DNA of 64,000 nucleotides, from NCBI GenBank assembly GCA_028695965.1, contig JAQVHZ010000006.1, positions 1-64,000 on the forward strand, read 5' to 3'. Below the pieces are notes generated by a model. The model was given only the letters and a program-made list of their open reading frames with translations, was not told the origin of the DNA and searched no databases. The position numbers and the translations under genes are program-made. This document shows positions 1 to 9,500 of this stretch, piece by piece; position 1 is the stretch's first letter, and each line of letters starts with the position of its first letter. This DNA is from Thermoguttaceae bacterium. GTDB lineage: Bacteria; Planctomycetota; Planctomycetia; Pirellulales; Thermoguttaceae.

Positions 1-101
1 ATTGTTTGGCAAAGCTTGAAACCGACTATAAGAACGACGTCATGTCGATGATGACATTAAATTTTCAAACGTTTGAAAAGGATAAAGTACTGGCATTGTG
101 A
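1..101 (+). CDS. 3' end of an unrecognised protein (cut by window edge)
   Basis: Frame 3 is open from the window edge to a TGA at 99-101 and encodes about 32 residues ending EKDKVLAL. The tail contains LETDYKND followed by MSMM and a charged helix, so it has the composition of a real C-terminus. The spacing of Asp-Tyr, Met-x-x-Met and Phe loosely recalls the C-termini of AbiEii-type nucleotidyltransferases, but that is only an impression. The stop overlaps a possible GTG start (GTGA, 98-101). No function can be assigned from so little sequence. Confidence 0.35.
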   Translation, partial: CLAKLETDYKNDVMSMMTLNFQTFEKDKVLAL

Positions 102-220
102 AGTATAAAAAAGACGACTCTTTCTGCGTCGTTGCGGATTGGCAGGGAAACGCCTGCGAAACCTTGGAAAATTTGTTACGTAGGATTACTATAAATGCGA
201 GGAACGAGACGCCTCTGTGA
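98..220 (+). CDS. Candidate 40-residue ORF overlapping the upstream stop
   Basis: A GTG at 98 overlaps the preceding TGA as GTGA, the arrangement of translationally coupled genes, and opens a 40-codon frame ending at TGA 218-220. The product would start MKYKKDDSFCVVADW and contain ETLENLLRR. No separate ribosome binding site is visible. It could be a coupled small gene, the frameshifted continuation of the upstream gene, or chance. Confidence 0.2.
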   Translation: MKYKKDDSFCVVADWQGNACETLENLLRRITINARNETPL

Positions 221-636
221 AGAGTCTGCGCAAAGAAAAACAAAACGACGAGCTGCGACAAGTTCTGAAGCGTCGTTCTGCCGAGTCTTTTTGCTGCAGT
301 CTTTTTCCTCCGCCTCTGAAATAAAGTCTAACTCATACGATTGCGATTTTCAATAGAAATACGGACGCAATTTGGAAAAAAATAAAAATTTGTGGAAAAA
401 GACGTTATAACGCACAATCCTTGACGCAAACGGTATAATAGAATGCAATTCCATCAGCAAACGACTCCTTTAAATTTGACTTTTCATTATCCAACGGTTA
501 GAATCGACGACATGGGCGCGGCTCGGTTGAGTTCCCAAGCGCTTCAGGCGCGGAAACGCGAGCCGCGTTGGCGTTATATGACGAAATAGGTTGATTTTAC
601 AAAGACGTCGTTCGACGTCGAAGGGAGCGTGAGATA
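221..636. other. Intergenic region before the Tat oxidoreductase
   Basis: I see no convincing gene on either strand. A perfect TATAAT lies at 434-439, but the nearby TTGACG (421-426) is only 7 bp away, so the two cannot form one promoter. The TATAAT may use a weak -35 near 411. The region is AT-rich around 345-400. Confidence 0.4.
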
Positions 637-2103
637 ATGCAGACAATTGATCGTCGTCAATTCCTTGGCGCGAGCGCGGCTGGCGCGTTGGCGCTTTCCA
701 GTTCTTTTTGGCCCTCTCCAGCGGTCCTTGCAGAACGTCCAAAAGACAAGCTGCGAATTGGGCTCGTCGGCTGCGGCGGCAGGGGCGTTACTTTAACGAC
801 CTTCTTTGCCAATATTCCAAACGCGGAAGTCGTCGCGCTCTGCGACCCTGATTCGACGCGCCTTGCGGATACGTGCAAAAAGGTCCCGAACGCAAAGAAC
901 AGCGGCGCCGATATGCGCGCTATGTTCGACGATCCCGACGTCGACGCGGTCATGATTGCAACGTGCAACCACTGGCACGCGCTCGGCGCAATCTGGGCGA
1001 TGGAGGCGGGCAAAGACGTCTACCTTGAAAAGCCGGTCTGCTTGAATTTCTGGGAAGGCGAACAGCTGCTCGCGGCGCAGAAAAAATATGGCAAGATGAT
1101 TCAAATCGGCACGCAAATGCGCACCGACCCGAAACATCATCCGGAAGTAAAAGGCTTTTTGCACAACGAACAAGCGCTCGGCGCTATTAAGTCGGTCCGC
1201 GTGAATCGGTTCGCCGCGCGCCGGGGAATCGGCAAACGCGCGACTCCGCTCGTGCCGCCCGCGACCGTCGACTACAACTTGTGGCTCGGACCGTCCCCGG
1301 ACGTCCCGCTTTACCGCGATCAGCTCCAGTACGACTGGCATTGGTATTGGAAGACGGGCAACGGCGAGACCGGCAACTGGGGCGCGCACCTGCTCGACGA
1401 CTGCCGAAACGACGTTTTGCAGGACAAAGTCAGCGCTCCGAAACGCGTTCTGTCGTGCGGCGCCCGCATTGGATACGACGACGCTGGAGAGACTCCGAAC
1501 GAGTTCGTCATGTATTTCGACACGGGCTCGATTCCCGTCGTCTTCTGCATCTCGAACCTTCCCGACAAAGAGAACCCGAGGTCGGCGGGCCAGTGCGCCG
1601 GGCCGACGAGCGGCTATATTGTCTTTTGCGAGGGCGGACGCTACGAAAAGTATTGGGGCAAAGGGATCGCGTTCGACGAAAAAGGCAAGCAGATCCGCGA
1701 ATTTGCGGCGACGTCCGAACAGGCCGGGCCGGGACCGCATCTCCAGAACTTCGTCGACTGCGTCTTACAGAACACGCCCGAGAAGCTGACCGCTCCGATT
1801 AAAGTCGGCGTCGACACTGCAGCTTGGTACAACGGCGCCAACGCGTCCTACCGACTCGGCGAGCCCTACTCGAAAGAAGCCGCGCTCGAGCTTGTCGGAG
1901 ACGACCAAACCTTCGCCAACGCGATCGGCGATATCGAGAAGCACCTGAAAGCGCAAGGGCTCAAGATGAACGCCGATACCTTTAAGTCAAGCCGGTTCTT
2001 AGAATACGACGGAATCGCCGGCGTCAAAGGCGAATACGCCGACGCCGCGGAGGAAATCTTAACGCTCAACTACCGCGAGCCGTTTGTCATGCCGACGATA
2101 TAG
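637..2103 (+). CDS. Gfo/Idh/MocA family oxidoreductase, Tat-exported
   Basis: A 488-residue NAD(P)-dependent oxidoreductase, probably acting on a sugar or sugar derivative in the periplasm. The N-terminus has a twin-arginine signal (DRRQFLG, residues 5-11) followed by an Ala-rich hydrophobic stretch and a likely cleavage near residue 32. The Rossmann dinucleotide motif IGLVGCGGRG is at 41-50 and the family Glu-Lys-Pro motif (YLEKPVCLN) around 131-133. The C-terminal half is the usual substrate-binding domain of the exported planctomycete branch. A GGGAG element lies about 15 bases before the ATG. The gene is followed by a strong hairpin (2122-2148), so it is probably a single transcription unit. 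Substrate is unknown; planctomycetes carry many such paralogues and the sequence does not discriminate. Confidence 0.93.
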   Translation: MQTIDRRQFLGASAAGALALSSSFWPSPAVLAERPKDKLRIGLVGCGGRGVTLTTFFANIPNAEVVALCDPDSTRLADTCKKVPNAKNSGADMRAMFDDPDVDAVMIATCNHWHALGAIWAMEAGKDVYLEKPVCLNFWEGEQLLAAQKKYGKMIQIGTQMRTDPKHHPEVKGFLHNEQALGAIKSVRVNRFAARRGIGKRATPLVPPATVDYNLWLGPSPDVPLYRDQLQYDWHWYWKTGNGETGNWGAHLLDDCRNDVLQDKVSAPKRVLSCGARIGYDDAGETPNEFVMYFDTGSIPVVFCISNLPDKENPRSAGQCAGPTSGYIVFCEGGRYEKYWGKGIAFDEKGKQIREFAATSEQAGPGPHLQNFVDCVLQNTPEKLTAPIKVGVDTAAWYNGANASYRLGEPYSKEAALELVGDDQTFANAIGDIEKHLKAQGLKMNADTFKSSRFLEYDGIAGVKGEYADAAEEILTLNYREPFVMPTI

Positions 2104-2121
2104 TTGAGCGCCATCACAACC

Positions 2122-2148
2122 CTCCGGAACCAGGTCTTGGTTCCGGAG
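2122..2148 (+). terminator. Perfect 11-bp hairpin after the oxidoreductase
   Basis: CTCCGGAACCA (2122-2132) pairs perfectly with TGGTTCCGGAG (2138-2148) across a 5-base loop, 19 bases after the stop codon. No U-run follows, so it may be a 3'-end stabiliser, a Rho-assisted terminator or a regulatory element for the next gene rather than a classical intrinsic terminator. Confidence 0.6.
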
Positions 2149-2222
2149 AAGCATGACCCGAGAAAGGAGAGGTAATATCTAGGGGCATATTGTATTTTCA
2201 TCTACGGGAAGAGGGCAAAAAA

Positions 2223-3338
2223 ATGAACGACCATTTTAATCAATCGTGTCCAAAAGGAAAGAAACGCTCAGGTTTCACCCTTGTGGAACTTCTTGTTGTC
2301 ATCGCCATTATTGGTATTTTGATTGGTCTTCTTCTTCCTGCCGTTCAAGCGGCGCGCGAAGCGGCGCGAAGAATGCAGTGTACGAACAATTTGAAGCAAT
2401 TTGGGTTGGCGCTGCATAGCTATCACGACGCCTACGGATATTTTCCTGCGGCGCGCATTGAAGTGACCAAAACGAGCAGACGCTTTTCCGACAACGGCGA
2501 CTATTGGGGAGGAACGTTCGCGCTCCTGCCTTTCATGGAACAAACCGCTCTCTATGAGGCTGGAAAGAAAGAAGCGTGGGACGACAACGACAAACTGCCG
2601 CAGTTCTGCTCGGCCATTATGGCTGGGCCCGCGCCGGAAGGGTTCCGATGCCCCTCTGACGGTGGAAACAAAGACAAGTATGCGGCGGCGTCCGGCAACT
2701 TTTATAAGACGAACTATGTGACGAGCCGCGGCGACTTGGTCGTCTACGTCGACGAGTGCGGCGGGTCGGCGGATAGGAACTGGGAAACGCTGAAATCGTC
2801 CGCAGTCCGCGCCGGATTCGGTCCTTTTTCGTGGAAGTCGACCGCCGGTATGACTGACGGCACGTCGAACACAATTGCAATCAGCGAAACGGCGACCGGA
2901 ACGGGCAACAGCGACAAGCGCATCAAAAGCGGCTTTGCAATCAACGTGAACTGCGCGCTTGCCTCTTTTGTCTCCACATGCGTTGGAAAATACAATCCAA
3001 ACGACCCGACGCTGATTTCCGGCGATTCGTACGGCGGTCGCGGCGCCGTTGTTTTTGACGGCCGCGCGACAGTCGGCGGGTTTTCGACAATTCTTCCTCC
3101 TAACGCGCCGTCCTGTTCGCGTTGGTCTTGGTTGACGCACTGCGGTCTTTTCTCGCCTTCGAGCCACCACTCGGGCGGGGTCAACGGCTTGATGTTTGAC
3201 GGTTCGGTTCGGTTTGTCAGCGAGACGATCGACACAGGCACGACTGCGCTTCACACCTATCCCATGGCGGGTAAGAGTATTTACGGCGTTTGGGGCGCAA
3301 TGGGCTCGACGAACGGCGGCGAGACGGTTTCAATGTAA
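2223..3338 (+). CDS. DUF1559 prepilin-like protein
   Basis: A 371-residue member of the DUF1559 family, which is greatly expanded in planctomycetes. The N-terminus is a type IV prepilin signal: basic leader, then GFTLVELLVV with predicted cleavage between Gly17 and Phe18 and the conserved Glu22, followed by a hydrophobic helix and the family signature AAREAARRMQC. The C-terminal part has the family pattern of conserved Gly, Trp and His residues (SSHHSGGVN, MFDGSV). I chose the ATG at 2223 because a GAAGAGGG element lies about 8 bases upstream; an in-frame TTG at 2190 would add 11 residues and has no well-placed site. The protein is probably processed by a prepilin peptidase and exposed at the cell surface. 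Its exact role is unknown. The lipoprotein downstream is a typical partner. Confidence 0.93.
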   Translation: MNDHFNQSCPKGKKRSGFTLVELLVVIAIIGILIGLLLPAVQAAREAARRMQCTNNLKQFGLALHSYHDAYGYFPAARIEVTKTSRRFSDNGDYWGGTFALLPFMEQTALYEAGKKEAWDDNDKLPQFCSAIMAGPAPEGFRCPSDGGNKDKYAAASGNFYKTNYVTSRGDLVVYVDECGGSADRNWETLKSSAVRAGFGPFSWKSTAGMTDGTSNTIAISETATGTGNSDKRIKSGFAINVNCALASFVSTCVGKYNPNDPTLISGDSYGGRGAVVFDGRATVGGFSTILPPNAPSCSRWSWLTHCGLFSPSSHHSGGVNGLMFDGSVRFVSETIDTGTTALHTYPMAGKSIYGVWGAMGSTNGGETVSM

Positions 3339-3428
3339 CAACTGGCTTAAATAGAGCTTCTCAACAATTGACGCGCTTTTCATGCGTGACTAATATTGCG
3401 TGAAAGCGCGTCTCAAGAAAGGAATTTT

Positions 3429-3938
3429 ATGAAGTCATATTGGTTTGCAGTTGTTTTAACTGTTGTAATGTTGACGTGCTGCGTTTCCTGCAAGGAAGAG
3501 AGGAAGCCCGACGGTATGCCCGATTTGTATCCGTGTACCGTCAAGCTGACTCAAGAAGGGCAACCCCTTGAAGGCGCGTTTATCCTCTGTCAGTCGGACG
3601 ACGCTCAGCTCATACGCTGGGCGGTAACGGGTCAAACGGGCGCTGACGGCGTCGCTAAAATCTTTACGATGGGTAAATTTGCCGGCGCGCCTGCTGGAAC
3701 ATTTGCCGTTGTCGTTACCAAAGAGGAATCCGAGGGGGGTTCTGCGCCCTCTGAAGACGATATGACCGAAATGAAGTCGGGAGGTTTCGGCGGCGACGTC
3801 TATTCGCTCGTCTCGTTGGATCAAACGGCTAAGGAAACGACGCCCCATAAGATAACGGTCGAAGCGGGCGGCAAGAACGCCTTTGAGTTCGATTGCGGAG
3901 AGAAGGTCCGAGTCAAACGTCCGCGCGACCCGTTCTAA
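3429..3938 (+). CDS. Small lipoprotein, carboxypeptidase-regulatory/transthyretin-like fold
   Basis: A 169-residue putative lipoprotein. The N-terminus MKSYWFAVVLTVVMLTC is a signal peptide with Cys17 and Cys21 (CVSC) as candidate lipidation sites. The body has the beta-sandwich pattern of the small proteins that accompany DUF1559 genes in planctomycetes (VKLTQEGQPLEGAFI, then TGADGVAKI, then a late beta strand). The ATG at 3429 follows GAAAGGA with good spacing; an upstream in-frame start at 3396 lacks such a site and would bury the signal peptide. It lies 90 bases after the DUF1559 gene on the same strand, so the two may be co-transcribed. Function is unknown; surface-structure association is inference from the context. 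Confidence 0.8.
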   Translation: MKSYWFAVVLTVVMLTCCVSCKEERKPDGMPDLYPCTVKLTQEGQPLEGAFILCQSDDAQLIRWAVTGQTGADGVAKIFTMGKFAGAPAGTFAVVVTKEESEGGSAPSEDDMTEMKSGGFGGDVYSLVSLDQTAKETTPHKITVEAGGKNAFEFDCGEKVRVKRPRDPF

Positions 3939-4073
3939 AAGTGTTTAAGAGCGGCTTAAATTATGGAGACGTTTGATAGTTCCCACTCAGAATAAAATTT
4001 CAAGATAGTTATGGAGAACAAGCGTTCATCCTATTCTGTGCAATAGCTTGAGCGCTTGTGATAAGGAGTATTT

Positions 4074-5195
4074 ATGGCTGCTAATTCTTTTTCCCGACGT
4101 AGTTTTTTAGGCGCGTTGACAGTCGGCTCGCTTGGCGCGTCTTCCGAATTGTTTTCTAAGTCCGATTCGTCCCTTTTGGCTGACGACGCCCTTGCGGCGA
4201 ATGCCGTTCCAGCGCGGGAGATTGTCGGCGACCCGCGCGTTCGAGGGCCGTTCCCGATTCTGTCGACTCCGTTTTTTGAGTCGGGCGAGGTCGACTATGA
4301 AACGCTCGGCAATCAGGCGAAATTTGTCGACTGGTGCGAAAGCCCCGGCATGATTTGGCCGCAGGCGGGCGACGCCGTCGACTTGCTGACGATGGAAGAA
4401 AAACTGCAAGGTATGGAAGTTCTTGCCGAAGCGACTAGGGGCCGCAAGTCGGCGCTCTGCTTGGGCGTGCAGGGCAAGGATATCGACGAGATGCTCGTCT
4501 ATGCGAAAAAAGCCGAAGAACTCGAGCCGGCAGCGATTATTTCGCGTCCCCCGGACAACGGAACGACCGAAGACGATCTGTTCGAGTATTGGCGTGCGCT
4601 GATGAAAGTCGTGAATCGCCCCGTCATTATCCAGACGTCGGGCGGCGTCAAATACAAGGGACCCGCGCCGTCGGTCGAGCTCTTGATTCAACTTGGAAAA
4701 GAATCGCCCTATTTCGGGTACGTCAAAGAAGAGTCTTCGCCGATCGAAGTAAGGATGCAGCGGCTAATCGCTGCGAAACCGGATATCAAATGCGTCTTCT
4801 CGGCGATGGGCGGCTTTGCGTGGCTCTACCAACTCCGGATCGGCACGGAAGGCTTGGTTACCGAACGCGCGCCGTACGCGGACGTCTTGGCGGCCGTGTG
4901 GAACAATTATGAGGCGGGCAATTTGGTCGTCGCCGCGGACGCGTACAGTAAATTGCTTCTCATGCTGAACTTACGCGAGACGATCGGCGGGAACAACCTG
5001 CGCGGATTCAGCTTGTACATCTGGCAGAAACGGGGCGTCTTTAAGAACAGACTCTCGCGCAGCTACGGTCCCGGCAGCTCCATGCCGGAAAAACCAATCG
5101 TTTCAGATATGCCGCTTTCAGAAATGCAAATTGCCGAACTCGATATGCGGTTCGAAGCGATGAAGCCCTATCTGAAAGAAGGATCGTGGAAGTAA
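4074..5195 (+). CDS. Dihydrodipicolinate synthase-family aldolase/lyase, Tat-exported
   Basis: A 373-residue TIM-barrel protein of the DHDPS/N-acetylneuraminate lyase superfamily with a Tat signal (SRRSFLG near residue 7 and a hydrophobic stretch to about residue 25). Lys218 in YVKEESS is in the position of the Schiff-base lysine. Because it appears to be exported it is unlikely to be the lysine-pathway enzyme; a periplasmic lyase for a 2-keto acid or sugar acid is more likely, but the substrate cannot be read. An AAGGAG site sits just before the ATG. The gene stands alone, 135 bases after the lipoprotein gene, and ends at a strong terminator (5257-5306). Confidence 0.88.
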   Translation: MAANSFSRRSFLGALTVGSLGASSELFSKSDSSLLADDALAANAVPAREIVGDPRVRGPFPILSTPFFESGEVDYETLGNQAKFVDWCESPGMIWPQAGDAVDLLTMEEKLQGMEVLAEATRGRKSALCLGVQGKDIDEMLVYAKKAEELEPAAIISRPPDNGTTEDDLFEYWRALMKVVNRPVIIQTSGGVKYKGPAPSVELLIQLGKESPYFGYVKEESSPIEVRMQRLIAAKPDIKCVFSAMGGFAWLYQLRIGTEGLVTERAPYADVLAAVWNNYEAGNLVVAADAYSKLLLMLNLRETIGGNNLRGFSLYIWQKRGVFKNRLSRSYGPGSSMPEKPIVSDMPLSEMQIAELDMRFEAMKPYLKEGSWK

Positions 5196-5256
5196 CGGCT
5201 TCTTCTGATAAAGAGCGTCTTCGCCGTGCCTAGCGGCGAAGAGAACGTCAACGTTG

Positions 5257-5306
5257 AGGACGAAACGACCGGACGCCGCGGCGCCTTGGTTCGTTTCGTC
5301 CTTTTT
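5257..5306 (+). terminator. Intrinsic terminator after the DHDPS-family gene
   Basis: AGGACGAAACGA (5257-5268) pairs with TCGTTTCGTCCT (5291-5302) and is followed by TTTT. A smaller perfect hairpin (TCTTCGCCG/CGGCGAAGA, 5218-5242) precedes it. Both lie between convergent genes, and the first may also serve the minus-strand radical SAM gene. Confidence 0.8.
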
Positions 5307-5318
5307 GTCGGTTGGGCG

Positions 5319-6467
5319 TTAGGGCGTCTCGAAATCGCAGTCCGGTTCCGGGCCGAGATAGTCGCCCGTTACGGCGTACGCGCGGGACCGGCTCCCGCCG
5401 CAAACGTGGCGGTACGAACACTTGCCGCAGATCCCGCGATAATTGTCCGGATTCTGAAGCGCCTTGAAGGTCGGGTGGTTCTGGTAGACGTCGACGACCG
5501 AATCGGTTGGAAATTTTCCGCAGAGGACCGGCAGGAACCCCGCAGGGTAAATTTCGCCGTTGTGCCCGACGAACATAATTCCGCGTCCGTCGGTAACGCC
5601 TAAGGGCGCGCGACCATGTCCGTGGGCCGGTTTGGGCGCGTCGGCGGCGTCTCCGGACGGCTGCGTCTTCATTGCGGCGGCGAAGGCGGAATTCGGAAAA
5701 CTTGGCCGGTTCTTCGGGACCGACGTCGGATCCCCGCCCTGTTCCAGGACGAACCGGCGATAGTGGGGCGCTTCGGTCGTGCGGACGGCAAAAGGCTTCG
5801 TTTGAGAATGCTGGTACAGCTTCGCAAAGACTTCGCGGTATTCCTTCGGGGAGATGCGAATTTCTTCGACGCCGCGCCCGACGGGGACGAGGAAGAAGAC
5901 CGACCACATCATGATCCCCTTATCGGCGAGCGTCTCGGCGATTTCGTCGACCAGATGGGCGTTCCGGCGCGTAATCGACGTGTTCACCTGCACGGGCAGT
6001 TCCAAGTCGCGCGCGTACTGGAGCATTTCGAGCGATTTTTGAAAGCTTCCTTCGAATCCGCGAAACGCGTCGTGAACTTCAGGATTCGGTCCGTCGATGC
6101 TGAGCCCGATCGCAGAAACGCCCGCTTCTTTGGCTTTTTTGAAGGCGTCGTAGGTTGCAAGGGGCGTCGCGGAGGGCGTGAGCGCGGAGCCGATCCCCAA
6201 GTCGGTCGCGTGACGGATGAGGTCGAACAAGTCGGCGCGCTTGAGGGGATCGCCGCCGGTGAAGCAGATTGTCGGCTTGCGCGGAAAGCGCGCGACGTCG
6301 TCGAGCAATGCGAGCCCTTCTTCGGTCGTGAGTTCGTCTTCCGCCGGGTCTTCCTGCGCCGACGCGCGGCAGTGCTTGCAGACCAGGTCGCAAGCGCGCG
6401 TTACTTCGTAGTAGAACATGAGCGGGTTGCGCGGGAAGTCGTCGGGCGTATACGGTTGAGGACGCAT
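5319..6467 (-). CDS. Radical SAM/SPASM domain protein (TIGR04053/BA_1875-like)
   Basis: A 382-residue radical SAM enzyme. The CxxxCxxC motif (CDLVCKHC) is at residues 26-33, followed by the family glycine strand TGGDPLKR. The C-terminus carries a SPASM-like auxiliary cluster region (CGKCSYRHVCGG and a final Cys near DCDFETP). The N-terminal pattern FPRNPLMFYYEVTRACDL resembles the TIGR04053 group, which is related to heme-d1/AhbD-type proteins; its reaction is not established. I prefer the ATG at 6467 because AGGA lies 9 bases upstream; an ATG at 6497 adds 10 residues and has no good site. No peptide substrate or partner gene is seen beside it. The gene is convergent with the DHDPS-family gene and lies downstream of the 3166-residue protein, from which a hairpin separates it. 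Confidence 0.85.
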   Translation of the reverse strand: MRPQPYTPDDFPRNPLMFYYEVTRACDLVCKHCRASAQEDPAEDELTTEEGLALLDDVARFPRKPTICFTGGDPLKRADLFDLIRHATDLGIGSALTPSATPLATYDAFKKAKEAGVSAIGLSIDGPNPEVHDAFRGFEGSFQKSLEMLQYARDLELPVQVNTSITRRNAHLVDEIAETLADKGIMMWSVFFLVPVGRGVEEIRISPKEYREVFAKLYQHSQTKPFAVRTTEAPHYRRFVLEQGGDPTSVPKNRPSFPNSAFAAAMKTQPSGDAADAPKPAHGHGRAPLGVTDGRGIMFVGHNGEIYPAGFLPVLCGKFPTDSVVDVYQNHPTFKALQNPDNYRGICGKCSYRHVCGGSRSRAYAVTGDYLGPEPDCDFETP

Positions 6468-6501
6468 AATGTAATATCCTATACTATCTTTTATCATGCA
6501 A

Positions 6502-6547
6502 AACAGCCGAAACGGAAAACCTAGCGCGGGCTCCTGTTTCGGCTGTT
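6502..6547 (-). terminator. Hairpin terminator after the giant secretin-repeat gene
   Basis: AACAGCCGAAAC (6502-6513) and GTTTCGGCTGTT (6536-6547) form a perfect 12-bp stem. On the minus strand it ends in TTTT, 43 bases after the giant gene stops. It also sits just upstream of the radical SAM start, so it may separate the two genes only partly. Confidence 0.65.
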
Positions 6548-6589
6548 CTATTCGTTCAGCAGGTCAATATTGACAAAGTTGACAAAAGC

Positions 6590-9500
6590 CTACATACCGC
6601 GGTTTCTGCCGCCGGTTCCATAGCCGTAACCGCCGGTCGTCATCATGTTGCGCTGACGGTTGGCGGCGTTCATCATCGGATTGCCCATCATGCCGTATCC
6701 CCTTTGCGGGTTCATCATGGGCGACATACTGCCGATATAAGGCGTCGAATACATCTGGGGCGCGGTCGTCGGCATACGCAAATTCGCCAAATATTGCGCG
6801 AGCACTTTTGAGTTGATCGATTTCAGTTCGACGACGCGGACTTTTCGGACCGTCTCTTCGAGAATATCTTTGTCGACCTCTTTCACGTACTCTTCAATTT
6901 CTTTGGCGAGCGCTTCCGGCGCGTAGACTTCGAGCGTGTTCGTCGCCATATTCGGCATGATGCGTGGCGACAAGTTGCCCGGCAGGAGCGTCGTTTGGAA
7001 CTTGCGCGAAAACGCGCTCAGGACCTGTTGCGCCATACGGGTCGGGGACGTGTTTTCGACCTTGATTTTGTACGGCTTCGTGATCGGCTGAGGGAACAAG
7101 TCGACGTTGTCGAGGATGACAAGCATCGCGCCGACCGCTTCGCGGTCCGCCCTTGTGCCGTAGACCATCAGGGTGTTCAGCGCCGCGTCCGGCTGGAACG
7201 TCAATTGCGTCCCTGTGCCGATCGTTCGGACGTTAATCCCCGAGCCTGAATAATAGCCGCCGTAGCCGTAACTGTCCATCGCGCGCCGATTGATACGATC
7301 CGCCAAATAAGTCTGCAACAGGGGAACAATCTGCACGACGCCGACGTTTTCGACGCGGTAGACCGTGTAGTTGCGGCTGTCCATTAAGACGCGCTCTTTC
7401 GCTTTTGCAAGGTTCTCTTCAGTCATATACGAAAGATAAGCGTTCGGATCGAAAGGCATGCCGGAGACGTCGTCTTCGTCGTCAGCTTCTTCAGCGCCTT
7501 CTTCCGCTGTTGCTTCTTCCAGTTCCTCGGCTTCTTGCGCGGGCTCGGCGACCGCGCGCGTTTCGTCGGTCTTCATCGCGTCGACCGCCTCGCTCAATTT
7601 GCGCTGGAATTCTTCGAGCGCCGCTTCGTCGCTTGACGAAAGAAGGAGCGAGCCGTCTGGATTCACGACGACGTAGACGCCGGGCGCTTGGGGAAGCGCG
7701 ACCGTTTTGACCTCGGCGGACGTGTTCTCCGTCGCCGGAACGGGAGCGGGCTCAGCCGCTACCGGCGCCGGAACAGGTTCTGCGGGCGCAGGCGCGGGTT
7801 CCGTCGGCTCTTGCGGCGCGGCGTCCAGAACAAGAGCGCCCGCGAAGGCGTGCTTGAATAACGAAATAATTGAAGGAAGCGCCGTCAGCGCTTTGGAGAC
7901 CGACGGCTTCGAGGCGGCGCTGTTTTCCGTTTGAGGAACTTCCGGCGCCGGGGCTGGAGCAGGTTCTTCAGCTTTCGGCGCTTCCTGCGCAGGCGTTGGT
8001 TCTTCGACTTTTGGCGCTTCCTGCACCGGGGCAGGTTCTGTCGGCGTGGGCGCTTCGGGTTTATCTTGAACGATCCCGCCGTCGCTCTTTACGACGGTAA
8101 CGGGGTTGTCAAGCGTCCATGTTTTGAGCGCTTCTTCAACGATTTGAGAGGCGTCGCCCCCGACGATCGTAACGGAGCGCATTGGACCAGATTGCTCTTG
8201 AACCTGGAGCGTCGGCGCAATTGCCGCGGGCTGCGCGGCGACCGGCTGGACGATCGGCTGCAGCGGCTCTAAGGTCGACAGATCGATCGTATCGAGCCTG
8301 CCGGATTGGGCGTCCTCTTCTTGCCGTTTCTCGTTGTCGCGCATATAGATACGCCGTCCGTCCGTCGACGAGCCGACGCGCGGGGTTGCATCGGCGTACG
8401 GCTTCGCCTTCGAAAGACCTTTTTCGCCCATCTTGATCAAGACTTGGCGAATTTCTTCGAGCTTGGCGGGCGTCGCGCGGATGAAGAGCTGATTCGAGGC
8501 GGCGTCGAGCCGCGCGTCGACATACGTGCCGTCCGTTTCCATCATCGAGAAGACCTGCCGCGCCGTCAGCGGATCGACATAAACGAGGTCAAAGACCGCC
8601 AGTTCCGTTTCTTCCGGCGCCACGACGTCGAGTATGTCTTGAACGAGCTTGTGTTCTTCCGGTCGTCCGATGACGATCAATTTGCCCGTCGTGTAGTCGC
8701 GGTACATATTGATATCGCGTCCTTGTTCGTAGAAGACCGAGTAGAGCGCCGTGATCGCGCTGTAGTTCTTCAGCGTGTACGACTGCATATAGGAATCCGG
8801 GTCGGCCAGGCCGCCGGCGCGGACTTCTTCAATTAGGCGTTCGACGTCGCGATGCTGCTGCGCGGTCCCGCGAACGATTAAGCATTGACTCGTCGAATCG
8901 AGCTGGACCTGGAAGCCCGGGTCGCCGCTGTAGAAGTTGCGCAGGGACGCGATCAGGCGCGTGAAGTTGAGCGAACCGATGTTGAAGACCTTGAAGGTCG
9001 TGTTGCGCTCAGGGTCTTTTTCGTCGATCTCGGCAATGAGCTGTTCGATTTTGATATGTTCGTCGTCGTACGCTTTTACCAGCAGGGATCGGGCTAACGG
9101 ATCGATAACGACGACCGCGTTCGGGTACATCGTCATGATAGCAGTGCGCGCGGTCGCCAGCTGCGAATTGAACAGGCGATAGACGCGCGACGTCATGTCG
9201 AGGTCTACCTCCGCGTTCAGCTGGTCGATCAACGCAGAGATTTTCGCGTGTTCGTCTTCCTTCGCGAGGATGACGATCTGGTTGGGCGTCGTGCCGGCGC
9301 CGATCTTGACGTTTGGATAGAGCGGCAGCAGGAGCTGAGACAGCTGCGGCAGGGTCATCCGGCGGACCGTATACGCGACCATGCTCTGCGTCGCCGAAGG
9401 TCGGTCCTTGAGCATCTCGTCGACGACTTCTTGAATCTTCTTATGTTCGCCGGCGCGCGCATAGAGGACGAGGAAGCCGGGCGTCGCCGTCGGAAGGATC

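Noticed and set aside
421..439. TTGACG and TATAAT as a promoter pair
   Set aside because: The spacer is 7 bp, far too short for a sigma70 promoter.
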